In this document: piece by piece, positions 1 to 12,500 of the stretch
How positions within the stretch are numbered: the stretch's first letter is position 1
Layout of the letters: the number at the start of each line of letters is the position of its first letter
Assembly: GCA_021186555.1 (NCBI GenBank)
Contig: JAJKFL010000007.1
Coordinates: 26,896,677-26,960,676 of the forward strand
From: Reticulitermes speratus
Lineage: Eukaryota > Arthropoda > Insecta > Blattodea > Rhinotermitidae
DNA: 64,000 bases
Direction: 5' to 3'
Position numbers and translations under genes: made by a program
The notes under the pieces: generated by a model
Told to the model about the DNA's origin: nothing
The model's database searches: none
The model's input: the letters and a program-made list of their open reading frames with translations, nothing else

Positions 1-370
1 GGGTCAAGAGGTATGTGATATGGTGGCATAAAAATTTTTTCCTGTGCAGTCATCCATCCAAGTGCTCAACACACAAAATGTTACTCACTTTCATCTGCTG
101 TTAGTCAAGTGTTGTGGTGGTTCAGTCCCAGTGTGGTTGATGGTAGGTGGGGGGAGAAATCTGGGAATTGTGAATCTTATGGTGAAGTTTAATGTAAAAG
201 GGTGAACGAAGGTTGCAGTGAATAAAACTGGGGTGTTGTTGATGCTGTTTCTGGTTTTAGCAAGAATGCTGTGTGTTGAATGTGACAGGGTGTGAGCTAC
301 AGAGATAAAAAATCTTATTTGGAAATTAGCTGTATAAAAATATCTTACTCTATGAATTAAAAATTTGCAG
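1..370 (+). other. 3' end of a bark intron
   Basis: The window opens inside an intron. It ends with a T-rich stretch and the acceptor AG at 369-370. I see no exon here; the antisense reading frame over 91-405 overlaps exon 371-540 and has no recognisable domain. Confidence 0.6.
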
Positions 371-540
371 ATTTGGGGGATCTGGACGTGATTACAATGC
401 CACATCTGCTATCCACGTGGAGGGGGTTCCTCCAAAAATGACCGGAGTTTCTGTTTTATACTCCGCTTATAACGGTATAAATATAACCATGCCTGACGCT
501 GGGGTCACTCTCAATCAGTGTGCACTTAAGTGGAACAGAG
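371..540 (+). CDS. bark: bark exon a: module 1 beta-helix
   Basis: The acceptor AG is at 369-370 and the donor GTAAGT at 541. Reading frame starts at 372 with FGGSGRDYNATSAIHVEG, continuing to LNQCALKWNRG. N-linked sites NATS and NITM are visible, as expected for the extracellular part. The exon ends one base into a glycine codon that the next exon completes. Confidence 0.85.
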
Positions 541-3500
541 GTAAGTTGGCTGTTTGGTTTGTGGAGGAAATCTTCATTTTGGACCTAGACTTATGGGGGG
601 GGGGGATTAAAAGAACATGCTTGGAAAACTGGCACTCCAAACTGGAGTGCGCACATCCACTATCCTTAAATATACACAATTGTTGAAAGAAAAGTATACA
701 GTGAAATTAAAAATTTGTTATTATTATTATTAAAACTCAAAATAATCCCAAACCACATGTGAGTTACGTCCTATTACTTTTAAAATTTTTCAGTGCACTG
801 TCTCGTATGATAGAAAATTTTTGTAGCTGCTGATCTGTAATAGATAGATTGGCTACTGCTGAGTCTTACTGCATAGTTTATTTTCAAAAACCTTAGGCAT
901 GAACTTCACAGAAAATTAAATGTGTGGTGAGTCAAAGTAATTTATATGAATAGAAATATTTCCAGTGTTTTCATGATTATAATGGAATTATACTAATTAT
1001 TTCCAGGATATGGCATATATCTGAACAGCTCATCAGACCTTACATATCTCAATGGATGCTTGATACAGGAAAATGGTGCTGATGGTATCAGATTTGTTCA
1101 TCATGATGAGCTGGCAGATGTAAATTTTGACAAAACCAACACTGTAGACTTCTGCACCTTTCCAATAACTACCAGTCAGACATTTCCTATATCCATCACA
1201 GTGGAACAGAATAAGTATGCCCCAGCAGGACAGGAGTGTTCAAAGGTGTGTTTTTCATAGTCAAATAATTTGCCTGGTACAGTAATGCACAACATGTGAC
1301 CCACTTATAATCTCTGACCTCCCATATTTCACACCATGATTATAATGTGCAACTATTTGCTGCTTTCATCTGCATAATAAAATTACGATGAAGTTTAAAT
1401 GTAATGTGTAATATGAATAATGTATTGCCATATGCTTAAAAGTTAGTAGTACAGGGTAATTATTTTATGTAATAAACATTGTTTGTCACTTCCTGTTGAC
1501 TCATGTATCATATAAACTGTAGCTGCTGCTCTTGTAAAGAATTTATTGCGTTTTGAGTTTTATATAGATTGTGTCAGGATATAACTTTTAAGTCAAAACA
1601 TGCTGCATGGATATTTTTAACAAAGAATATTGTGTAGTAGTGTCTGGACAATACATACCTCAGATTTATTTAAAACTCAGATGACTGACAATAGTATCCA
1701 AATTCTGGTTTTATTGTTAGCAGTGTTAAACCTTTCCATACCAGGGAGTTCAATGATAATTATGTTAGATCTGACTTAATTCTGTTGTCACTTACAGTAC
1801 TTCTACACTCGACCTGGACATGTGCTTACATTGCACTTTTCATGGATGTGGACTGATCGTAATGACAGTGCTGTGATTGAAGTTTTTGATGGAGCAAGCC
1901 CCACAGAACGCCAGCTGGCATTAGTCAGTGTTCGTAATGGTACAAGACCCCAGAGTGTGGTGACTACAAGACATACTATATACATCAGGTTCAAGGCAGA
2001 AGCAAGAACAGCGATGATAGCCTCCATGAAGCTCACTTCAGGTTACAGTGAGTGAACTTGCTTAATCCATGATATGAGGGTTATCCAGAAAGTAAAGATA
2101 CAACACGGGTGGGAGGGGAAGGAAAATCACCTCAGACCATCCCGCTTACAGCCCAGACCTCACTCTCAGCGATTTCCATTTGTTTTTGCATTTAAAGAAA
2201 CATCTGGCCGGCCAGAAGTTTCACGAAGACGAAGAAGTGAAAAACGAAGTCACTACGTGGTTACGTGCACAGGCGGTGGAGTTCTGTGATATCGGAATAC
2301 AAAAACTCGTATCCAGGCTAAACAAATGCCTTGACAAAGGTGGTGATTATGTTGAAAAATAGCTAAAGGTGTGTGTTAAGAGATTTTTCACTCGATTTTG
2401 TTAATAAATATTTTTAAAAAACTTTATTGCTTTTGTATCTTTACTTTCTGGATAACCCTCGTACATCATTATTATGGGCTCTTGTGAACATGGTAAAGGA
2501 CCTTCAGGTTCCATAAAATGTGGGATTTTGTTGACTGTTTCTAAATCCATTTTCTTCCAAAGAAGGACCCAGCTCCAAGGAGTTAAGAGTTATCATAATT
2601 TTCCATCCATATTTTGACCACAGTAAGTCATCTCATGACAAAGCCTTCTCCATTCTTCTCTGTCCTCCCAGAAGTTATTGTCTTCTGCTTGTGTCTTCTT
2701 TCTCTTAATCCAAGAAAGAAACATAAAGGACAGGTGTTTTAAACAAAGTGCTCATGAAAGTATTTGGATTTAAGAAGGATAAATAACTGGACACTGGTGG
2801 ATACTCCACATTAAGAAAATGCTTGACTTGTATAGCTCACGTGGTATTATTAATGTAATGAAATCTAGGAGGTTACCATGGCATGAATATGGCTCAAATA
2901 AAGCAGGAAAAATGTGTATGTGGGACTTTGATGGGGAAACATGTTGGTGACTGGTCACTTTGAAAATCTAGAATACCAGCTTTACAACTAAGTGGATGTT
3001 AGGGACACACAATAGATTGTAGACTGTGAAATTGATTGAGCTGGTTGCAGATTATGTCCATTTTTTAAAGAATATGGCACTTTAAAGCTTCTGTTCTTCA
3101 TGTTACATAAATTTCCTTTCAGTGACTATAAATACTACAAAATGCTACCATATTTTGCATCTTAAATTCCATTAGTTACTTATGTTTTACAATGTAAAGT
3201 ATGTTAATGTGTTACATAATTTCAAGAATTCTGTGGATTTTTTATGAGTTATTCCTTTGCAGAAAAGTCTTACGATTTGAACGTCACTGGATCAACAGTA
3301 GCAGACAACAATGGACGAGGGATCGCAATAGAAAACATGCACAGTCAGCTCCACGTCCATCAGAGTTCTGTGTCTAACAACAATCACGTTGCAGGAATTC
3401 ATGTTTCTCGAGGAGTGGGTGATGTCAATATTACAGAGAGCCGTATATCATTCAATGTAGGAGATGGTATTAATATTTCATACACAGGAGGAAACAGAAA

Positions 3501-6500
3501 TGTTACTAGAAGCTCAATTTCTTCCAATAAAGGCTATGGAATTGCAGTTTGGATGAATGACAGTTTATATACAGAACACATTGCCTTCAATCAAACTACA
3601 GTCGTCTCATACTCTGAAATATTTAAGAATGAAGATGTTGGGATTTTTGTTGGGAACTTCAGTGGTGACTCGTATGTTAATATCACAGGAAATAGTTTTA
3701 ATAACAGCTTGGAAAGTGCAATAGAAGTTCTGTCTGGCTGGAAACCTGGTGGTGGACTTCTGAGGTTACAGATTGGACACAATGACTTTAGACAAAACAG
3801 AAGACTTGGAGTAAAATTGAAACCTGCACTCAATATTGAAGGAAGAGTGGAATACAATTACTTCAGTAAGCATACTTATGGATGTATACTAGTCAAGAAT
3901 CAACCAATTGAAGAGTTTGATATTTTACCGGCAAGATTAGTGATAGAGAACAATCAGTTTGAACTAAATCAAGGTATTTATATAGTAAATCTCGGTTTGT
4001 CACCATACAGTGAAGTGCAATCACTATTGTTTACGAGAAATTTTGTGCGTGATAATCATATTCGGGAACCTTTTGAAGTGAATGAAGCCAGACCTGCACA
4101 ATTGATGCCACGGAGTCGTGTGGCAGCACCTGTGGTAGTGAGTTCTAGCAATGTAGAAATATTTAGAAATATTCTTCAGAATCTTGAATCTGCCTATGAA
4201 GTTGGGTCACACCTGGAGGATCAGAGTTTGGTTATCAATTGTACCTATAATGGCTGGGATCTGCAAAAGAAGATCAGATATTCTCAAGGCTTTTTCACAG
4301 GTAAGCTGTTTAACTGGTCCATAATACTCTCCTGTATGAATAGAATTCACTAAAATACAGTATTTATCCTGCATATAAGGCAACTGCCACTTCACAGTCT
4401 TCCATTTTTAGAACAATACCTATACAAAACATGTTCCAACTTTGTGCACAAATATAGGGAGTAACCCATGTTTCAGGCGATCATTTGGGAAAAACATATC
4501 ATCTTATATTTAGGTAAATATGACATGACATATTCTAAATTCTTAAATCTTATAGGATATAATTCAGGCAAGATATAGATACACTCATTTATGTTGTTGG
4601 TCTAGTTCATGGAGAAACATGGTTGTGGAATATTACTTTAAAATAGCCCCAGGTTACTTCTTCCTAAGTGTTTTATAAAGCATTTCATTCATCATCTATA
4701 GTTGACACAGCATCATTCAGCACGACGCTATCCATCCAATATGGATATCATTGGGTTGGTGTAGAAATGGTGTTTGAAGGAATTTGTGGTTGTGAGAAAA
4801 GTAGCATGTTCCAGCAAAAGTTGGGAGTTAATTAATTACTTAATTTTACTCCAGCTTAGATTTAAACTAGATATGTACCTGCTGAACACCTGTAACATAT
4901 GTTGCTATAGATCTAACATGCTCACTTGCCTGAAAAATAATGTCGATATATTATTCTCTACCTTCTTGCTGCTGTGGACAGGAAAGATCGCTACAACCTT
5001 GCAAAGCTGGAGTACCTTCCATTCTTGCTGCACAGTAGCAACCCAAGCAGCACCCTCATCATGAACAACCCGACCTTTGTGCCACAGTTCAATCCAACAG
5101 GCACAAATGTAGTTGGGGGAGAGGTGGATGGTGTGGAAAACCTTCGACCGGGTGAATATACAGTGGAGAGAGACATCAATGTGAGACCAGGTGGACGGCT
5201 TACTCTTCAGCCAGGAGTTACTCTGAGGTGAAACAGACAAATGTTTAATTTTATTTATTTATTCTTCCTGGTATTAACTCTCTCTAGTATGTGGTGATGT
5301 CACAACAACAGTGATCCATGGTGTAACAAATCCCAGTTTTAGCAGTGTTTAGTTATTGATAACAAGCAGTGAAATTTGTGTGATCTGAGTTTTCCACAGC
5401 AATGTTGTTGAAAATTCAAGTCTTCTGGTATGTAATGCTATGTTACTGGGTGAGTAGTTTCCAGTGTTTCAAAGGATTATAGTGCCTTCAAAATGTCAAG
5501 AACTATTTATCCAATGGCAGTGTACTAACCCAGAAGACTTGAATCTTCAACAACATCACTCTGAGAGGACCTCAAATCTCAGAAAGCACATCTTATCATC
5601 ACTCAGAGTTTTGGGACCCTTCTAATTCAGAAGTTTGCACAGCCTCAATAATGGTATTGTTGGTGGTAAGGAATTATGAATTATGAATTCAGTGGTTCTT
5701 AGTGGCACAGTGTTCATGCCAAGTTTCATGAAACATGATTGACTGTTTACAAAATTATTACTGGGCCATTTACACAAGTGCAAACATGCCCTTTATAATA
5801 CTTTGAAACATATTTCTATTATAAATTAAGGACAGAAGGCTAAAAATGCAAAAAATATTGACTGATTCATATATACTCAACATTTTTTGATATAAATAAG
5901 AAAAATCTGTGTGTATATAAAAGGTTGAACAGCACAACTTCTCTGCTTATCTTTAGCGAGAATAATAAGACTGAAAAGTGGAAAAATATTCAAATTTATT
6001 TGTTCATATTAAGTCATTTTCCTTCTGGTTTCTCCAAAGGTATCAAACAATAAATTCGAAGAGAAACTGATATCTTTTATGGACACATTAGTGTGTTGCG
6101 TAACATGCCTGGCTACAGGCTACTCACCCTGACAAGAACAAGGATTTTTAGCTGCGTTACATTACCCAGATGGCTTGGCAAACCACCAAATTCTTATCCA
6201 CTTTGTGTCAGAGGATCTTAGTCTAGGGACTAAAGATGGAGTGATGGAATATAATGTTCTACACTGCTCTTCATCTACTGCCAGGGTTATGAATATATGG
6301 AATGTATCTCCAATTTTATGCCTATTCCACATGCTGCTTAAAACCAAAGAGAATTTTATATAACGCTTTATTTACATGTGTGCACAATAATCAAGCTTTT
6401 TCTTCACTTTTCTATTACAGATTTCCACCAGGTGTTGGTGTAATGGTGTCTGGAAAATTTGAAGCTCGGGGTCGTGGTCCAAATGACATTAGACTTACAC

Positions 6501-9500
6501 TCAAAGAGGAGATAGTGGAGACTCCAGAAAATGATACATCTCTTGTGTATCCTCCAGAAAGCCAAGTGCCAGTACGGCTTCTTGGTGGGAGAACCAATGA
6601 AGAAGGCCGATTGCAGGCAAGTGCTTTGTCAGAGCAAGGATAGCTCAGTCAGTCAAATGACTATTAGCTGGATGACTGGGATTTGATTCCTGACAGGCAC
6701 AGAACTTTTGTTTCATGCTTCCTCTGGACCAGAACTGGAGTCCACCCAGCTGTCTGTCCAATGAGCATGAAGGGCCTTCTCTGGTAGAGCAGTCAGAATG
6801 AAATCTGATCAATTTTCTGTCTATATCCAGTAATGATATAAGAATGCAGGGAGCTTATTTCACATTTAGATTCCGATGTTTGGTTATTTGTCTTAACATT
6901 AAATTATGTAATGTAACTGTTGTGAAATTATGGGATAAAAACTGCATTTATAGTCTTGCATGAAGTGTGCAGTTAAATGGCTAATGAAACGAAGAAACAC
7001 CAATGTTTTTTCCTCTTACATAATGTGAATAATAAATGGTAGAAGATACATTTTTGAAATTTTTTGAAAGTGTACTTGAAATGTATGCTATAAAATGCAA
7101 AGCCTAAGACACAATTTATTTTTTAGTAGTTAAAAGACACTTATTGCATCAAATTAGAGTTATGAAATATAAGACAGAACATGTATAGACTCTGAGGATG
7201 AGTTTATAAAACTGCTCATAGGGGAAACCTTTTTTGCATAAGTGTGACCAGAATAGTCAAGGAGTGCAAACTGAGAGAAGTACTTCATGTAGGATAACTT
7301 GAATGCAAGTCTGTCATGAGCCAGGGTATTTCAACTAGTAACAATGGCTGGCTATGGGGTGAAAATGACTAGGGTGTTTTCCTGGTTAGGGGTAAAGATA
7401 TTTTCACCATCATATCCAAAACAGCCCTTGGTTCCACAAACCATCATTTCCAGTGCATTCCATTTACTCTGTCTTGTAAACTTAAGCAGACAGAATATGA
7501 AACTGATTATTCATTTCCATTGTGAGATTTGAGGGGTCCAGATTATGAAGATTACAATAACCTTGGGGGGGGGGGGGGTTGTTGCAAGATGCTATGTAGT
7601 TAGATAAGCAGGTGCAAACATTTCAGAAGAATGTGGTGCTTGCATCTCTGAAATGTTGGTATCTGTCCACAGAGCTACACACTGTTGCATTCAAGAAGAT
7701 AGTAATTGTCACTTACCATCATCTGTTGTTGAGATACAGACTGTGAAGATCTTTACCTCCATGGCACTTACTTGCTTTCATACTGCTTAGTTATGGGACA
7801 AATTTGTCATTACTTTACCCATAAAAGTTGTTTCAGATTATGGTGTTAATTTTTGTTTTGTTTGCACGTTAAATTATTTGTCAGATTTAGAATTTCTGTT
7901 GTATAGATACAACATAAGTCAGTTACATTATTACATGTTTAAAGAACTGCTTCAGTTTCTTATAAACAATGCAGTTCAATAATTTTATTTTAAATACGTG
8001 GTTAAATATTCTGTGTCATTTTTATTAGGTGCGAATTGGTGGAAAATGGGGTACAGTTTGTAACTATGGCTGGACCATGATTGATGCAGCTGTAGTATGT
8101 CATCAACTGGGTCTGGTGCTGAATCCTGATGATTGGTTTTTGGAGAGGTCAGAAATCCCACAAGCAGGCACATCAGAGCAGATCATTCTCAGGTAAATCT
8201 AATAGTCATTGTACGTGTGTTCATATTTGCTGTAAAGAGCAAGGTATCTTCTATTAAAACAGCTGAATGCAGCATTCTGTGGTGTACATAACCATTAAAC
8301 CTTTATTAAGGTAATTTATTTTATAGAATGTAGAAGAATAATATGGCAGCTGCATGAAATCCACGTTTAAGGTTCATCTGGTTGTTGTAACGAATGAACA
8401 ATTGTAACTACCTGCTATGTATGTGAAATTCTTTATGGAGATGAGTAAGATACATACAAAAAATTCTGTGTGAAATATTGCTTACATGTCACTACAGGAA
8501 GTTTCTGTTTAATGTTGCTCCAAACAACGTTGCTTTGCTTTAACATCGACAAATTTTAGTGACCAGAGATTTGATAAAGGTTGTCTGGTCTCTGAGTAAC
8601 ATTGCTTTTGCTGGCACTTGCAGGGTCTTTAATGGCCAGACTGTCAGGTATTCTAATTAATTCTTATGGGAAGAATGGCACATTCTGTGTTGTTTTTCTT
8701 TATGCTGTGATTTTCAGTAGTGTTAGTCCTCATTGCTAAACGAGGGCTTACTGTAATTGCAAACAGGGTTAGGAGGTCAATCTTTGAGGTTATGTCTGGC
8801 AAATGTAATTTCATTGGTATCTTCCCTGCTGGAAATTATGAACAAAAATGTATCATTAATTGTATTACTGTATTGTTAAACCATAGTTCTTGCTAGCTAT
8901 GCCACACAAAATGGAAGCATTTAAAGGAAAGTAGCTGTCATAACTTCTTCTTGGAACTTCATGTTTCTTACAGTGTTGCAAAATCCTGGTATGAAAGTCG
9001 TGACTTTGCATAAGAAACCTGGAGGGTTAAAATTTTATAGTGAGCTGGAAATCAATGATCTAATGAATTATTAGACATGAATGTAATGCTAATTGTTTGT
9101 CCTGTGAATGTATACAGAACTTTGTCAAAGATGTTGGAGCCTTATGTTTAGTTTAGTTCGTTTAATGTTCATCTGTTTCAGTAAAACTTTTGCCCATGTA
9201 TTCACAATATATATTCTCGTTAATACTGTTTGTCGTAAATAATAGAAATCAGTACAAATCAAACCACGAGATTCATAGCTTCAATACTACGAATTTGCAC
9301 CTTCCAACATCACGTCTGACAGTTTTTCAAAGAGGACCCTACTACTTTGGTATTAGAGTTTTTAATCATCTCCCACCTAGTATAAAAAGCTTGAGTAATG
9401 AATTTCTTCTTTCCAAATCGTTTTATTCCTTGGATGAATATTTTAACTGTAATTTTAATTAATGATCTTGGGTTTTAATACTTTACCAAGTAAACTTTTG

Positions 9501-12500
9501 TAATGATATTATCTGCTACAGCTCATATATATAATAATCACATCATAGAATATTTATTACAATAATTTCACCCGTGTTAATTATAACATACAGACTGCTG
9601 TTACATTATGTACACAAAATTAATGATAATTGCTATTACCAAATTTGTTATGTATCTGTGTCCTTCTGTTTTGTTATGTGCTTAGGCATCTGTGACCTGT
9701 TCTGTTGTTTTTGTACTGTTTCCATATCCAGTGATTTAATAATTATGATTTGTCTCGGATATTTTGTACATGTGTCTGTGATTTGTGTTTGTTGAGACGG
9801 ATTATGTATATTCAATATTTACGTAGTTGATGTGACTTGTCTTGTTATCTTTGACTATTTCTGTATCCACTGGTTATTTTACTTCTAACCATGTAAGGAT
9901 CTATGGAATGTAAATAAATAATGAATGAATGAAAAAAAAAAGTGAAACATCTGACAGAGGATATGTCAATTTCAATCAGTCACATTTTATAGCTAGCTAA
10001 ACATAACCTCCTTAAAATTACATAAACACATTTACACCAACATTATACAAGCTCATACATGACAACTCATCAACTCTTCTTTCATTCATAGGCTAATATC
10101 AACCACATTTTATGTGACTTATATTCTTCCAGTGAATGAAGTGTATGTTTTAACAGAAGGGACATACCCATTATGCTATATTTTTATATGCTTGTGTATT
10201 TTTTAAAGAAAAACAACTTCAAAGTTTAGGCCTATACACTGAGCTGATTGTTGTAATGATAAAGCTTCTAGATCTGTATTCAAAAGGCATGAGTGTTGAA
10301 TCTTGGCTGGGTTGGTTTCTGTGCTAACCAAGAATGTTACAACATGTAATTTGATACTGGTTGATCAGAAGGTGGAGACAGCATATTCCTCCTAAATGCT
10401 AGTACTCATCTACCAAACTCTATGGCATCACACATAAGAACATCGAATTTTGTTCCCATATTTATAAGAGTCTCAAATCTAACTCTTATTTCAGTAATGT
10501 GCACTGCACAGAAGATGACATTGATATAACGACTTGTCCTGCTGAAAGAGAGAATGAGTTTGAGAACTCTTGTACTCATGAACATGATGTTGGTCTGCGT
10601 TGTCACGAGTCATCATGGGCTGGAGTGCGGTTGGGAGTGCTTGCAGAGCGTGCTGACCTTCAGTTCATCACAGTGGGGAGAGCTGGATTACTAGATTACA
10701 GTACAAACACCTTTAAGCCTGGTGAGATGTGCCTCTTGTTATGTTACAAATGCCTGTGGTTGTTTTTGTGCATGTTACTAGCGAAGGTGCTCTCTAAGAG
10801 ATGCTGCAAATTCAGAATGTGACATGCAATTTCTTTTTTTTAGTTTGCAAGTATGAACACTTTCTATGCCAATAAGTAATGGTATAACACATATTTATTG
10901 AACTGATGTGTGTCTTCTCCAATGGATCATAGTCTAAGTTTTGGAGAAACAAAATTTTTAGTGTCTGTCTACATGTGTTCTCTAGCAGTGTTTGTTCTGC
11001 TTAACCACAGTTATTTTGCTTTGAGTTTAAAACTGAATGCATACTTCAGTTATATTTCAGTGAATACATATGCCCAAACAGGCTTTATAGTACAAAAATT
11101 TATATCAAACGTTTTAGCAGTTAACAGTGTCATTACATTATTAAAATAGTTTGATGAGTGATATACTGAATACAGTTTCACTAAATGTCAGTTAATTACT
11201 TTTCCTTAACACCAACAATGTATAAAGCTGGTTCCAGTGATTGGTTTACTTGCCAAATGTGGCAAAAATTGTGTGTTTTGCAAGAGGCCAAAATAAATAA
11301 TTGTCATACTGTTCCTATAACTGGTTTATTTGGCAAGTACTGCAAGCACTGCCTCATATGGCTGAAACATGTCAAAATATGTAGCTTTTTAAAACAAGTC
11401 TGAGAATGCAACAACAGTGATGATTACTTTGATTTGTGTCACATTTGCTGACAGTCAGTGGGAAACGGACACGTGGCCAGTATTTGTACAAGTGCACAGT
11501 TCCAGTGACATCTCAAGTATTCAGAAGTGACAAATGTGTGTCAAATATACTTGTTGTCGGTACACATCTTAAGAAAGGAATACAATGTTCAAATTTCAGT
11601 TTTTTGTTAAATTTAAAGTCTGATATTATCTTTTCCTACTCGACAGTTTAGTATTTATGTACATTTTTATGAACTGTATATATGAGTGTATATTAACTTT
11701 GTTGCACAGCACTGCAAGTCGATTTCTCCCGACACGCTTTGGAAAATGTTCGAATAGTGAATAACCTGCAGGATGGACTTGGTATCTTGTATTCAGACCT
11801 ATACTCGTCAGGAGTTGCCAACACTGTCAAGAACAGCGAGTTTAGTGGTAACAGGGGAAATGGAATCAGTTTCAGGCAGCTTGGATTAAAGATATCAGGT
11901 AAAGTTATTGCAGATTGTACACTGTGTAATGTGAACAGCACTGTGAGTATGCTGGATGTTACAGAATACTGCCAGATGCCCTATTAACTTGTGTATTGCA
12001 CCACTCAATTTAAGGTTTCCAATTTTATAAGAAGAAATTTAATAAAAGTTAGACACTGATTGGTGTAGGATAACATATTTTTAAATCAGTTTATTATGCG
12101 TAACTAACCAGTGTGCACTAATATTAAATTCACCCAGCAAGTTTTATTTTGTGTTCACAGTACCAGATTATATTGAAACCATCTTGTCATGGTTTTGTTG
12201 ATAAGACATGTGGATTGATACACATAACCTTCTCATTATACATTTATTACATTCAGTTAAGTCATGAAAGTCATGTTTAGGTCCTGCAGTGTTTTGGGTA
12301 CATTTGTGATTAACTATAATATTTCTCTGACAGTATATTACATGCCGTTTTGAACTTTGTGTAGTTATGACCAAAGGTGAAGTATGTGATTCATGTATGG
12401 TATTTACTCTTGGTCAAGCTCTCAGTGTTTCATTTCAGAATCTTTGTAAAATAACAAGGAGCTTTTTATTTATTCTCTCATTTGCGTTGTTTCCACAGTA

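Larger units (their letters stand above)
2048..3262 (+). other. bark intron with mariner remnant and family-A fragment
   Basis: This 1.2-kb intron contains a 387-bp mariner derivative (2075-2461), a decayed piece of an interspersed repeat (2476-2592), and no other structure I recognise up to the acceptor AG at 3261-3262. Confidence 0.7.

Noticed and set aside
3591..3857. 88-codon antisense frame
   Set aside because: It is a shadow of the strongly supported bark exon on the plus strand.
4710..4834. Possible missing bark exon (frame with YHWVGVEMVFEGICG)
   Set aside because: It has an AG before it but no good donor, runs to a stop, and does not resemble bark modules. It does not solve the phase clash convincingly.
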